From contig JAFMSR010000017.1 of the NCBI GenBank assembly GCA_022818135.1, forward strand, positions 39,168,392-39,232,391: 64,000 nucleotides of DNA. The letters run 5' to 3'. Each line of letters opens with the position of its first letter. Position 1 is the stretch's first letter. Source of the DNA: Saxidomus purpurata (Eukaryota; Mollusca; Bivalvia; Venerida; Veneridae). Below the pieces are notes generated by a model. That model was not told the DNA's origin, ran no database searches, and saw nothing but the letters and a program-made list of their open reading frames with translations. Below, one piece after another: positions 10,652 through 23,056 of this stretch. The position numbers and the translations under genes are program-made.

Positions 10652-11579
10652 ATTGACTGTTGTAAGAAAAAGGAAAAGCAAACTCAAACACGGAAGGTAC
10701 TGTTATAAAAAAAACGAGGGAGTCAACCATATGCAGCATTTCATGAAGGACAGATAAACACATTCGCTTTGTAGGAACATTTTGAAGAAAGTGTGGTCGG
10801 AATTGAAACAAGAGGAAGAAACTAAGAGCATAATGACATTTGATAAGAAGCACATAAAAGCCTTTTTTAACACACCATCTTCTGACAGAAATTTGCCGTT
10901 ATACACAACGCCTTATTGTTAGGACTATGTACCCTTAGATTATACTACTATGAACTGGTAGCTTTAATAAGCAGCTTACTGCCAAACAGTTAATATTGTT
11001 TCACCTAAAGTGGCTCTTTTACTTTATAAATATATTCGTGTTGTCTTTATTGTTTTTGCAATTTATTTATTAGATACACGTTTTTACAATGTATATTGCA
11101 GTAAAGATAGCTGAGTAAAATTTAGAAATTCTTGGATCTGGTTTTTGTATCTGAGTCAAGGCTAAAGTGATTTGTATATAACTTGAAATCATTAGGAGAA
11201 AATCATGGACATCTTTAAGATTGCTCAGTCTCTTAGGATAGTTCTATCACAGTGAAATATTTGTTGGAATGTGTGTGGAATGAAGTTTTACTTAAGAATC
11301 ACCCAAACAATAAATATTGTAGTAATGCTGTATTATTTCATACTGAAAATGTACACACAAAGTATGGACGATTTATACATGTTGCCATGTGTTGCAAGCT
11401 AATAATCAGTGAATATTAAAAGGGTATGGATCTAATTTAAAGTAACTTGCAAATGTTATGTCTTTTCTTGCTTTTATTAGATCCACATTTCAGCTTGCAT
11501 AAGATATACCAAAATTGACGAAGAATAATCATGTATTAACAAATTGATATTAAGTAACCCCCTACTCTCACTATTTCAG
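10652..11579. other. Non-coding interval
   Basis: AT-rich. AATAAA at 11309-11314 is a possible polyadenylation signal for cassette 5. The interval ends in the acceptor CTCTCACTATTTCAG of the broken cassette 6. No other structure recognised. Confidence 0.45.
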
Positions 11580-11780
<201 letters not shown>

Positions 11781-11940
11781 CGGAAAATGAATTGTTGGGA
11801 AGGACTTTCATGCAACTGAAGCAGACAACATCTTATTGATTGACTAATGAGGAAGCCTCAAGTAAAACTGTGAATGTTACTGATTTATTGAGCGAATAAA
11901 CAGTGTCAGTTGTCCACAATTAAAGTAGAGCTGAAAAATA

Positions 11941-12486
11941 TACTTAAGGACAAAAGTTCTGTCCGGTATAATTAAAGAAACACAAAAACTGAAATTGGAT
12001 TTTTTATTCATAATTAGAAAAGCATAAAAATATCATTTTCGAATCAATTTACACATTTTCAATGTTCGTGACGTCGGATAGAATGTTTGTGGGCGTTTAA
12101 CGCACGTGAAACATGTGTTGTAGGCTCACTGACCTCCAGTCGATATAAAACACGCAAATTTTGCTATCTTGAATGCTTCGTAATAACAATATACGTTGAG
12201 TATTTGTCTAAGTTTTTTACGTCTTTCAATAGGACTATCCTTTGGTAACAAAAATCACTTGCAATTTTTATGATTATAAGCTTCATGTACATAAAATTTA
12301 GATAAATGTGAAATTCATGGTTTATGCCGTCACGGTTGATTGAATGTTTTTGTATAGAATTCTTAACACCTTGTGATGAAGCAATTAGTCTCAAAATATA
12401 AATTTGCAAATAAAAAATTAAAAGCAATGTACAATTAAAATTTAATTAAACAATTTTGAACCGGACAGAACTTTTGTCCTTAAGTA
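11941..12486. mobile_element. MITE with perfect 27-bp terminal inverted repeats
   Basis: Left end 11941-11967 (starting TACTTAAGGACAAAAGTTCT) and right end 12460-12486 are exact reverse complements over 27 bp. TA flanks both ends (11939-11940, 12487-12488), as expected of Tc1/mariner-type insertion. It is 546 bp long with no transposase, so it is non-autonomous. Perfect ends suggest a young insertion. Confidence 0.88.
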
Positions 12487-12650
12487 TATAATGGAGAATT
12501 TCAGAGCCCATAACAAGTCAAACATTTTCTTGTGTGAAAGCTTTCTTTAATGTCAGTTTGAACTTGTTTAGTGGTTTTATTAGTCACAGAGCAGACATAG
12601 AAAGCTGCCAACAAGATGATCTCTTCAAATATTTTGTTTTAAGAATTAGT

Positions 12651-13020
12651 TTAAAGCTGCTCGCTCTCAGATTTTGGTAAAAAAATAAAGTTCTTCAAAC
12701 TGTATCTAAATAACATATTTTAGAACATATTTATAGACATATAAAAAGGCTCTAGTATAAATTCCTGCCACGTATATCTCTAAATTCTAAAGTATATGCT
12801 ACCAAATTCAAAAGCGTTGTAAACGCTTTCGAAATTTCAATATAAACATATAGTGTAGCAGTGCTGTGTAACCGATATATTCAATCGATTTCTGCAAATT
12901 CCTCCCTAGATTTTTGCTTTTAATTTGATTCTAGCCTTTAGTTAAATATCTATGTATAATTATGTCAATTTTTAAAGAAATGTTTTTTTCAACGGTAACT
13001 GAGAGTGAGCAGCTTTAAAG
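12651..13020 (+). mobile_element. GCTGCTCGCTCTCAG MITE, copy 1
   Basis: It starts TTAAAGCTGCTCGCTCTCAG and ends ACTGAGAGTGAGCAGCTTTA, i.e. inverted ends of about 25 bp around a 370-bp AT-rich body with no coding capacity. An inverted copy follows at 13078-13430; partial copies are at 54450-54604 and about 1269-1500. Confidence 0.85.
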
Positions 13021-13077
13021 CTATACTATTAGTTTGGAGATTGAATGTATCAAGAAAAAATCAATTTAATTCTTGCC

Positions 13078-13430
13078 TTAAAGCTGCTTTTCTTATTTGC
13101 TGTGATTTTTTTTTTTTTTCAAATATTTCATACTAATACATAAATATAAAACTAAAGGCTAGAATCAACAATATAAGTAAAAATCTAGGTAGGAATTTGC
13201 CAAAAACGATTGAAAATGCTGGTTTTACAGCACCACTACACTATATATTTATATTGGAATTTAAAAGCGTTTGCATAGCTTTATTATTTGGTAGTGTATT
13301 ATTTCAAATCTACAGATGTATGTGACAGGAATTTATACTTGAACCTTTTTATATGACTACGTATATGTTCTAAAATATACTATTTTCATACATTATATTT
13401 TTACCAAAATCTGAGAGCGAGCAGCTTGAA
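13078..13430 (-). mobile_element. GCTGCTCGCTCTCAG MITE, copy 2 (inverted)
   Basis: This is the reverse complement of copy 1 along its length (for example AAACTAAAGGCTAGAATCAA against TTGATTCTAGCCTTTAGTTA). The two copies are separated by 57 bp and would form a long snap-back structure in RNA, upstream of cassette 7. Confidence 0.85.
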
Positions 13431-13854
13431 ACAGTCATACTGTATTCCAAATAAGGAATAAAAATTTAATGATAGTGAAAGGATAGAACCATGTATGTGA
13501 ATAGAAATTTTTAGCTGATATAAAAAAGAATTTAAACCTGTACTCATTATAATGTCTCTGTATATTTATGATTTTAAAACAAACACATTATTTTAAATTT
13601 ATAGTGCAATCATGTACCATGTTTTGACTAATAAAGCAATTTAAAAAAACATACATAAAATTCTTTGCACTTTTTCTTTGGTCAATGCGAATTGCTCTGG
13701 TCTTGTTATAAATTGTTACTGTTTATTCTTTGAACTATGTCATCTGCAACAGGAAGCCAATTTTATATATATCAACATTTTGAAAAAATGGTGTTCCATC
13801 ATTAAACACTGATGCAAGTTGGCTGGCTGCCCAACATTGCCTATCAATGTTTAA

Positions 13855-13885
13855 AGATACTAACAGTTTTGTATTCCCTTTTCAG
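13855..13885 (+). promoter_or_regulatory. 31-bp conserved acceptor box (branch point plus tract) of cassette 7
   Basis: The 31 bases before cassette 7 recur before cassettes 8, 9 and 10 (15738-15768, 17876-17906, 18942-18972) at exactly the same length. Each begins AGATAC, continues with a T-rich tract and ends TTTTCAG. In cassettes 7 and 10 the box contains TACTAAC, a perfect match to the classical branch-point consensus, about 20 bases before the AG. Confidence 0.75.
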
Positions 13886-14079
13886 CTGAAATGACTCTTC
13901 TTTCCAACACCTGTACAACATGTCACAAACAGTTCGCACAAAAATGGATGTTGCGAAGACATGAGAGAACTCATACTGGGGAGAAACCGTATCCATGTAC
14001 AATTTGTAACAGATGGTTTGCAAGGAGTGATTCACTTTCGAATCATTTGAAAATCCATATGAAGAATATGGCTTTGTAA
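13886..14079 (+). CDS. Cassette 7: two-finger C2H2 terminal exon
   Basis: The acceptor is CCCTTTTCAG (AG 13884-13885), phase 1 (x|ct), giving the lead A-E-M-T-L if the upstream exon ends in G. It encodes 64 residues. Finger 1 is CTTC..HERTH (helix Q,W,M,R), the linker TGEKPY, and finger 2 CTIC..HLKIH (helix R,D,S,N). The lead is only about 9 residues. The ATG at 13891 could mislead a gene finder into calling a tiny one-exon gene, but the acceptor box and phase match those of cassettes 8-10, where ATG is not constant. Cassettes 6-10 form one subfamily with TGEKP linkers and an R-x-D finger 2 helix. Confidence 0.92.
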
Positions 14080-15355
14080 CTAAGGAAACGCTGTCTGGAG
14101 CAAGAAGTTTTATAGCTGGAAGTTAACTTACAATGACAGAGGTGCAATGATGCACGTGCATACATCTGTTACAGAGATGGTCCTAGTGTCAATTGTGATA
14201 AACATTAATTTTGTACATAGATATTTTATGATCCTGGAAATAGATGTGGGTAATACTTTGTGAAACTTGAAATGTCGTTGATAACCTGTTAGAGCTAGTC
14301 TTTAGAGAAATGGATCTGATTACACACAAAGAACAGAGAAACAGAATGTGCTACAGTCACTCAAAAGAATAGATATTGTTAAGTTTGTTCATACCAGTGA
14401 GAAGAGAACTGCAATTAGGTACACAATTACATAGGAAAGGTTTTATTTCCAAAATTAATCAGCTGGATATCGATTAAACTAGGGAATTATTTGGCAGGGT
14501 AAAAAAGTGATGATAATTGAGATGTTGGTGTCAAGTATCAGCCAATTCAGCTTGGGATACTGTTGAGTTAAAAAAGGACATGTTGTTACCTACATGTTAA
14601 AGATCTGTGTCAAATTTTCACTTACAGTTGTCATACTTTGAATTTTTTCATGTTCAGTACATGAGTAAATTCTGCAAAATGTGTATTTTATTGCCATGCT
14701 TTGATAATAATAAGCAATTTTAACTTGAAACTTACAGCAGACTTGTCTGGGTTTTTTTTATACGCCTGTAGGGACGTATAATGGGAACACCTGTGGCGGG
14801 CGGAAGGTGTCCACACTTTGTCCCCTCTCTTTGTTAAACAGTTTTCATCTACACGTTTGTTGTCATAATGTCTGGGCCAATTTTAATAACAAGTCGAATC
14901 CCCCTTAAATCACTTTAAGATAATTGGACTTGATTTATCCAACATTAGCCAAATTAGCCTTGTCACCCCTCTACATCGAACAGTTTGCACCTGATATTCG
15001 CCAAACATGAGGAAAATATCTGTTGGAATAATGTTTAGGCCAAGTTCGATAACCAACAAAATCGCCAAAGTCACTTTTGGATTATAGCCTTTGAATTGTA
15101 AAAAAATGATGCAATTACCCTTGACCTCTCTATAGTTGCGACAGGTTTTACAAACTTGTGAACTTCCAGATTCTGAGTTACGCCTCCCTGACGGGCGTTC
15201 TTTGTAACAGTTTGGCACTCTAATTCCTAATCAAAACAATGTGTTCTGGTATTGTTATGAGCTTTACTTGTTAAAGCTGTCAATATGACCTGCATTCTAT
15301 ATCTCAGGCAGCCATCATCATATGCAGCTGCATTATATACTTCAAGTAACTTCTC
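14080..15355. other. Non-coding interval; dispersed repeat at about 14757-15200
   Basis: No gene. 14757-15200 resembles a molluscan dispersed repeat beginning TTATACGCCTGTAGGGACG and containing GGCGGGCGGAAGGTGTCC. The remainder is unremarkable 3' flank of cassette 7. Confidence 0.55.
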
Positions 15356-15745
15356 TGATGTAAAATTAGATTATATAAATGATAAATAATTGTAGAAACA
15401 TTTTCAGGCTATATGATTCCTTCTCAACTATGACTTAACAACATTGCAACAAGTCACTCAAACCTTGGCTAGATCCATCTGGATGATTGTGTAGTAATTC
15501 ATTTTTTCCCAAAACAGAATTGATGTCTCGGATCTCTTTGAAATAGTACTTCAACCATTTAGAGCAAGAGTTGGAACTAAAGTTGTCACCAATTTTTATT
15601 TTAATTACTCCTTATATACACATTTGAAGCTGGCCTGCATTCTCTATCTTGGACAGCCACTCTTAAAGCAAACACACCTCTCTGAAACACATATATTTTG
15701 CAATCTTTGACTTGATGTTTAATTGATTGGATTGTACAGATACTT
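15356..15745 (-). repeat. About 390-bp dispersed repeat, copy 2 (inverted)
   Basis: Reverse complement of the repeat at 4440-4833, with scattered substitutions and indels. Its end overlaps the start of the conserved acceptor box of cassette 8 (AGATAC at 15738), so both known copies sit directly against a zinc-finger exon acceptor. Confidence 0.7.
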
Positions 15746-15768
15746 ATAAGTTTTTATTCCCTTTTCAG

Positions 15769-15965
15769 CTGAAATTACACTCGGTTCCAGCTACTGCATG
15801 ATATGTCAAAAACAGTTCCGAGACAAATGGAAGTTGCAGAGACATATGAGAATTCACACCGGAGAGAAACCGTATCAATGTACAATCTGTAATAAACGGT
15901 TTGCAAGAAGTGATTATCTTTCCGATCATATGCTAACACATATAAACTATGTGAAAGGGAAATGA
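15769..15965 (+). CDS. Cassette 8: two-finger C2H2 terminal exon
   Basis: The acceptor is CCCTTTTCAG (AG 15767-15768), phase 1 (x|ct). It encodes 65 residues. Where cassettes 7, 9 and 10 have GAA-ATG this one has GAA-ATT, so there is no ATG before finger 1 and it can only be expressed by splicing. Finger 1 is CMIC..HMRIH (helix D,W,K,R), the linker TGEKPYQ, and finger 2 CTIC..HMLTH (helix R,D,Y,D). The tail INYVKGK precedes TGA at 15963-15965. It belongs to the 6-10 subfamily and shares the 31-bp acceptor box. Confidence 0.92.
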
Positions 15966-17875
15966 TTTCTAGTGCCAGAAGTTTCAAAGTTTGAAGGATC
16001 TGTTACAATGGCGTAGCTCTGGGACTACAAAGCATATAAGTTTCAGCAACAGAAAATCAGCTACTGAAATGGTCATAGATGTTCAACCTAAAGAAATTTC
16101 ATGACACTGAATGTACATGTATGTCATACTTTGTAAGACTGGAAATGTGGTTGATTATTTGTTAGTGCATATATTATTCATTGAGAAACATGGGAGAACA
16201 GGGTATAATACAGAAACAATAGAGAAAATCGTTACATTTGGTATGTATAACCGACAAATTGAATCCTTGACCATTAGCATATTTCACGGTCATTTACCAT
16301 CAATATATCTTCGGGTCATTTAAGAATTTGCGGAAAAGTCATATAAAATTTCATAAATATTGGCGCATAATATCATTAAAGCTCACATGGTAGAGAGGTG
16401 CTTTTGAAATAAATATTTCACTGATACCTGGATAGTCGATAGGAAAAATCGTTCTCATTCAGTTTGCCCTTAAATTTAAAACCTTATTTCTAGGCATATT
16501 CAAGTTGTTTCCTTTTATCTGAAAAAAGTTCCAGAAAATCATGAAGAAAAACTTTTGAGCCATTCATTCCTATTCTGTTTTTGCGTACATACCAGACTCA
16601 TTTAAATATTAAATACTTAATGTAGCCCTGTTATTTCCATGATTTACTTGTCAAAAATCTGCACTTCAAAAAAAAAAAAAATCCCAAACCCCTCACCATA
16701 CCTCTCTTGTCTTTTAAAAAGTACACAAACTTTTAAACCGTGAAATTTGTTTTGGTACAAAATCTCACAGAAAAGATTTATTCGCTCAGTGCTATCAGTA
16801 AGACATCTATTCATGCAGAAAGGTCAGGATCAGGTTGATAATACACGGAAAGGTACTTGTATAAGTCGTGTTTAAAGTCCCAGGGGCACTTTGAACGATA
16901 ATAACCAAATTTATTAATAGGATGTAGCATCTTGTTATAACCATGTTAACCACGATCTATTCACTGTAAAACAAATTAAACAATGTTGACATAGTTAGGC
17001 CTTTCTTTTGTATTCAAGTTGTTTCTTCAAGAAAAAGAAAAAATGCCTGAAACACAAGAAAGCCTTTATTTTTTTGTTTGCTATTTTTGAAAAAATACTT
17101 CTTCTAATAAAGTTCATATATTTCTGGCTGTTAAGAGTTTTGGTACAAATAAATTTTTTTTAGACATATGTCTTGATAAATGCACTTGTAAATTGCCATT
17201 GGGCTTTAACGATAATATTTATTGTATTAATCTTTATTGAGTAATAAAACAATTGCAGAAATGCGTTAGGTACATCAGATTTTCTTGTCATTGTTTTCCT
17301 TAGTATAATTTCTTGCTCTTTCAAGGCCAATTTTGACTTGTGCAACATTGTTGATATTGCAGAAATTCCTGTTCAGTACTATACCTATTGCAGGTAAATG
17401 TCATGATGTTATTGTATTAACATTTTGTTAAAAATAATTACTAAAATGGAATACTCTTAACAGTGTAAGGCACAACACTGTTGTCAATACCATGCATAGT
17501 GAAATGTATGTGTAACGTAAAAGGCTCAAAATCTCTCACAATTTCTCAGTCCTTGATGGTAGTCGATTTTATATATAAACATTGTAGCTAACTTTAGAGT
17601 ATTAAACTATGTGTTCATCTTGTGTACGTTATAACTTTATCCTCAAAATGCTATAACATGACTGTCCCATGAAATGGTTTTGGTTGTGCAAACCTTCCAA
17701 AATAAGTTTGAAAGAAAACAGAAATCCAAAAATATCGAAATCTGAAAATGGGTTGATATCTGAATAGGTCTGATGAGTATTTTTTTAGGATTAGGGAGTC
17801 GCATTTCATGTCAGGCATCTTCTAGCGAGGCGCTTCTTTTCACCTTGGTAAGATGATTGTTTGTTGCGTTTTTAT
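15966..17875. other. Non-coding interval
   Basis: 3' flank of cassette 8. I see no gene, RNA or well-defined repeat; there is an A-run at about 16669-16681. The end of the interval is the conserved acceptor box of cassette 9. Confidence 0.45.
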
Positions 17876-17887
17876 AGATACGTATAG

Positions 17888-18094
<207 letters not shown>

Positions 18095-18133
18095 TTTCGT
18101 GAATTTAGAAGGATTTCACGTGCAAGAAGCTTT

Positions 18134-18255
18134 GGAGAGAAGCCATATCAGTGTACAATTTGCAACAAATCATTCTCTTGCTGATCACATGATTACACAT
18201 AATAAGTATTATTATAGTTCCGTGAATTTAGAAACATTTCACGTGCAATAAGCTT
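18134..18255 (+). pseudogene. Partial tandem duplicate of the cassette 9 finger 2
   Basis: This copies 17999-18133 (from GGAGAGAAGCC through the stop and 3' flank to AAGCTTT) with about 14 bases missing in the middle of finger 2, between AACAAATC and ATTCTCTTGC, plus small changes. The deletion removes the helix start and shifts the frame. It has no acceptor or finger 1 of its own, and lies in the 3' untranslated region of cassette 9. Confidence 0.92.
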
Positions 18256-18972
18256 TATATGGTAAAAAAACATTGACTGGACTAGGTAAATAAAGTGCGT
18301 AAAGTTTCTTTACAAGAGAAACTGCAGCATAGAGGGCGCTTACCAAACGTGTATAAATGGAGATGAGTTACTGAATAGACAGTAGTGTCCTAATTTGTGA
18401 AACTATTGCACATTAGAACCATTTCGATACAAGTGACTGGAAAAACACATAGTACAGAAACGATTTGATTTTATCTGGAATTATTTTCATGCAAAAGACT
18501 GAAGAAGACCCTGTGATAGGCAAATACACAAGATTTATAAAGATTCAATGTACTGCAAAGGAAAGTACAAACAGTGTGCAGCTAATTGGACATTTAGTGA
18601 CAGACGTTATTCAATAGTAGTATGTGTCTTGTTTAAACCTGTTTAAAAATCTTCAGAATACACATTGTATGTATGTTGTATAATATTACCATAGTATCTG
18701 TATATAAAAAATGGCGGAACTAACATGAAATTTCGTACTCACTCAATCCTACTCAAACTTGAAATGGCCAGACATGTTTCTTGTATTTTCATGAGCTGTA
18801 ATTGTAAATCATGTTAAAAGTGATTATGTGTGATATAAATTTTAGTACCTGTATATCTCAAAACCATTTGGATGCAAACACAACTACTTGCTGTCATTTC
18901 GTGGCTTTATATATGCTTCAGCTCAACAGTGTTCAGTGTGTAGATACTAACAGTTTTGTATTTCATTTTCAG

Positions 18973-19157
18973 CTGAAATGAAACTTGGTTCCAGTTACTG
19001 TACCACGTGTCACAAACATTTCCGAGACAAATGGCTGTTGCGGCGACATATGAGAACTCATACAGGAGAGAAACCGTATCAGTGTACTGTTTGTTACAGA
19101 TGCTTTGGACGAAGGGACTACCTTTTGAATCACATGATAACACATATGAAACAATGA
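18973..19157 (+). CDS. Cassette 10: two-finger C2H2 terminal exon
   Basis: The acceptor is TTTCATTTTCAG (AG 18971-18972), phase 1 (x|ct), with a TACTAAC branch point in the 31-bp box upstream. It encodes 61 residues, the shortest intact cassette. Finger 1 is CTTC..HMRTH (helix D,W,L,R), the linker TGEKPY, and finger 2 CTVC..HMITH (helix R,D,Y,N). It ends MKQ-stop. It is closest to cassettes 6, 8 and 9 (lead E-M-K-L-G-S-S-Y against E-M-A-L-G-S-R-Y). The differences fall mainly on helix positions 3 and 6, as expected if copies diversify in DNA recognition. Confidence 0.92.
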
Positions 19158-21429
19158 ATCATGAAGTAATCTAGGTTAGAAATGGTGTTTACATGGGCTG
19201 AAGTCATGCAAGTTTAGAGAATGTGAAAGTGTTGTGATACTGAACATGTTCTATTTTTGGATATATTGACTTTGGCTGAAAATGTTCTAATCAGTAACAA
19301 GGATCATACTGTTGAAACATCTTTGGATACTGAAACACATAAAGAATGAATTTCAATTAGACAGCTTGTGTATTGCCAGAGTTTGGAATTATTCGACGAA
19401 TGACTGATGAGAGCTTATCTGTTTGTATGTAAACGAAGTTCAGTCAGATGAGCATTGACAGTGTGTAGTTGGGCTGGTGAATGAGGATAAACTTGTTGGA
19501 GTGAATAGAAATCTGAAACACAATGTGATAATGTGAAGGGTTTGAGCACTAGTTTTTAGCATTAAAGACATTATGTTACCTATTTCTTTTATCTGGTTAT
19601 ATAAGGGAAACTTCAGCAACAACACGTGTTCTTCTTAATGATTTATCTGATCAACGTTCGGCTGATGCCTTCATCAGGATTATATGTATAATATATTTAT
19701 GATAATTTATTTTTTATGACCCCTGAAGGGTTGCATAATAAAATCGCACCTTTCTGTCTGTCCGTCACAAGGTCACACTTAAGAGTTTGAAAGTAATGGA
19801 ATCCTCTTTATATGCACACATTCGTGTCCAGAATGTAAATTTGTCAAGCATTAAAGGATTTTGAAATAACTTTGCACAAATGTTCAGCACATCAAGACAA
19901 CGTGTCGCTGGAAGACCCATGTCCCTACCTCAAAGGTCAAGGTCACACTTACAGTTTGAAAATAATGGAATCCTGTATACATTGTGTATTCTTACATTCG
20001 TGTCCGGACTGTAACTTTGTCATGCATTGAAGGATTTTATAATTACTTGGCGCAAAATGTTAAGCACATCAAGACGATGTGTCCCGTGCAAGACCCACAT
20101 CCCTACCTTAAAGGTCAAGGTCACATTTAGAGTTTGAAAGAAATGGAATCCTTTATATTAGCATACATTTGTGTCCTGACTGTAACTTTGTCATGCATTG
20201 ATTGATTTTAAAATAACTTGGCACAAATGTTCAGCATATCAAGACAACGTGTTGGGTGCAAGAACCACCTGAAAGGTCAAGGTCACACGAGTTTAAAAGT
20301 AATGGAAACTCTGTCATGCATGGATGGATTTTAAAATTACATGGCACAATTGTTGATCACATGGAGAGGACACAGACTGTGAAACACCTCTTTCGGGGGC
20401 ATTTGTAACTTGTGAGGGACAGCTCTTGTTTTATCTGGTTATGCAGTCTGGCCAGTCAGTTGATTTATCAGCAGGAGGAATATTAACTTTTCTCCCTAAA
20501 TTGAAAAACGGACCGGTTATTTGAGCGGGCTTCTTTGTTGTGAGATAGGATATTATCTTTATGACATTCTTTTTCGTCTCACCTGATGCCTTTTTTTTGA
20601 TTGATTACTGTCTGTTGTACGTCTCTCCATCCTTTCATTCAAACATCATCTCTGAAACAGCGTGGCCTATGTTGAGGAAACTTAACAGAGACTTTCCTAA
20701 AATTCTGGTTGCCATATGATATCAAGTAGAAAAATTTCGGGGGTTCAAAATTGATTTAAAAATTCTTAAAAATAAAAAAAATAACATTGACTCCTACAAA
20801 AACGTGTCATCATTGCTTAAAAAGCATACAATTTGAAAAATGTGTGTGTACTTTTTACTATGTGATTTGTTAATATTGTTACTTGTCGTAATGTCAGGAT
20901 ATTAAAGTATAATACAGTAAACTCTTTTTATAATGAACTCCCTAGGACCATTTAAATTTGTTCCTTATATCCGGAGTTTGTTATATCCATATACTATTTT
21001 AATATAAAATGAAGAGATAAAAAACTCGGGCAGAGAAAATTTTTTCCTTATATCCGGATTTTAGCTATATCCGGAGTTGTTATATGTGGAGTTTACTGTA
21101 GACATTTCTTACTAAATTAAAAGTATATTACGCAGTCCTTCAGTGGAAATATTTGTTTTGTTTTTATGCCCCCTCAAAGAAACTTCGAGCGACATTTAGA
21201 AATGTGCTTATCCGTCTCCAATATTTTTTGACAGGAGCATAACACCAAAAGTATTAAAGGGAAACCTGAACTCCAAACACTTAGAGCACCCAGGGGGAAG
21301 TGAAGTACGTGCCCTAGAACCACAACTTTACATTGCCTAACTTGAATTATCCTAATTTGTTACATTTTCTTGTTGTTTAAGAAAACCATGCATCAATTTG
21401 AATTTGTACCACACTAAAAACAATATTCA
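19158..21429. other. Non-coding interval with dispersed repeats
   Basis: No gene. 19708-20430 is a molluscan dispersed repeat with internal tandem copies of about 170 bp, each carrying AGGTCAAGGTCACA, and ending near GACAGCTCTTGTT. 20921-21105 has ends ACAGTAAACTC and GAGTTTACTGT and repeated TTATATCCGGA phrases, resembling pogo/Tigger-type element ends. 21167-21300 starts another dispersed repeat. Confidence 0.6.
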
Positions 21430-21508
21430 AAGGGGGTTGACCACAAAACTGTTGTAACTCCTTCTTTATTTCATGTAAGTTACTGCAGTTTTGCGGTCAA
21501 CCCTCGAG
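21430..21508. repeat. Small foldback element, copy 2
   Basis: Near-palindrome with arms GGGTTGACCACAAAACTG and CAGTTTTGCGGTCAACCC, about 78 bp, the same family as 10573-10651. Confidence 0.78.
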
Positions 21509-21880
21509 ATGTTGCCACTCCTGTGACATTCAACACTTGCAAACTGTCCTCTTGTTTATGAATATTTCCAAATTAACAAGTATAGAATGTAAAGTTCAGT
21601 GCAAACCTATTGTATCACATTATTCATGTAAATGTCACTACGATTTCAATGCAAGGAACTGTCCTTTTGTATTTCCATATCTACAGTACAAAAAAGAGAT
21701 GTAAATAGTATGAAGCTGCCCCTCAGGTATCTGCTTCAAAATAGTGATAAAATCCAGGATATCAGCTTCCATTTTATTTATTCCAACTTCATTACAGGTA
21801 CGCTGATTATATAAGTCTACTTCTGACAATTAGCACTTTTAGTTGCATGATGCAAATCCATTTCCTTTTTCTTGTTACAG

Positions 21881-22098
21881 GCATTGAACAGTTTACCGCA
21901 GATCAGCATCTCTCGACACTAGAGATGAAACGTTTCGTTTGCGACATCTGCTGGAAGACGTACAAGGACAAAAGCACGTTGAACAGACACAAAAAGAGCC
22001 ACAGTGATGTAAAACCTTTTGTGTGTCATATTTGCTGTAGACGATTTGTCAGGAAGGACTATTTAGCAAGCCATATGGTTACACATGCAAAGTTTTAG
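21881..22098 (+). CDS. Cassette 11: two-finger C2H2 terminal exon
   Basis: The acceptor is TTTTTCTTGTTACAG (AG 21879-21880), phase 1 (x|gc). It encodes 72 residues: lead IEQFTADQHLSTLEMK, finger 1 CDIC..HKKSH (helix D,S,T,R), the non-canonical linker SDVKPF, and finger 2 CHIC..HMVTH (helix R,D,Y,S). It ends AKF-stop. Finger 2 resembles the 6-10 subfamily while finger 1 lacks the conserved helix Trp. AATAAA at 22267-22272, 170 bp after the stop, is a well-placed polyadenylation signal. Confidence 0.92.
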
Positions 22099-22370
22099 CA
22101 GAATTGAGAAGGAAACTATTTGGTTGTGCTTGCAGTTCTAACAGTACTGTGATAATGAATGAAACAACAGCTTGAAGTTGCAGCAGTATAGTTGCATCAA
22201 AGTAATGTTGATGTAGTAACGGCAATCCAAATGCCAACACATAATTCTGTATCATGCAAGTCTTGAAATAAAATTGTAATACAAGTGCATAATGGACAGT
22301 ATAAGATGAAACGTATGTCATGGTAATATGCAATGTAAAAATTCATGTGTATATAACTTGTAAAATGAAA

Positions 22371-22892
22371 TATACTAAACAGAATTTCTAACGCACCACC
22401 TGCCTTTTTCCTTCTTTATTAACTTACCAATTTAACCCGTCAATATCTGCCAGCTTATTTTTAGCTATAGGTGCACAAAAGCTATCAAGTCTTGCATTTA
22501 TGATGATATTCAGGGTAGATATTTCCGTTACATGATTTTCAAAATGATGGGAGCGATAATTTTAAAATGATGGATGAATTGGTACCAAAATTATATGGCA
22601 GAGAATTTTAGATTAATGTTTAAACATCCGTAGACTTAACAAGGGTTATTGCCTTGATGCTCCTCCTTGGGAAACCCATTCTTCAAAATTGTCTTCCGAA
22701 TGAAAGTTTTACCATTCGAGCATTTTTAAATTCATGTAACATATTGTATCAACACGATGCCTTCATAAATACCAGACGTGATAGCTTTCGTGCCTCAGTG
22801 ATTAAAAATAAGCTGTCAGATATTTGAAGGGTTGATAATTAAATAAAAAAGGAAAAGGGGCAGGTAGTGCGTTAGAAGTTTTGTTTAGTATA
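22371..22892. mobile_element. MITE with about 47-bp inverted ends
   Basis: The left end starts TATACTAAACAGAATTTCTA and the right end is the complement (reading inward TATACTAAACAAAACTTCTA). The similarity continues through CTAACGCAC(C/T)ACCTGCC and TTTTTCCTT. It is 522 bp with no coding capacity. It lies 100 bp after the AATAAA of cassette 11. Confidence 0.85.
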
Positions 22893-23020
22893 CCAGTAAT
22901 ACATGTACTTGAAAGCTAGAACAAAACTTCATGCAAGAAACAAAAGTGTACATGTTACAGTCAATTTATTGCATATGTTACTATATATAGTATCAGATTT
23001 GCCTTTGATTGTCAGTGATA

Positions 23021-23056
<36 letters not shown>

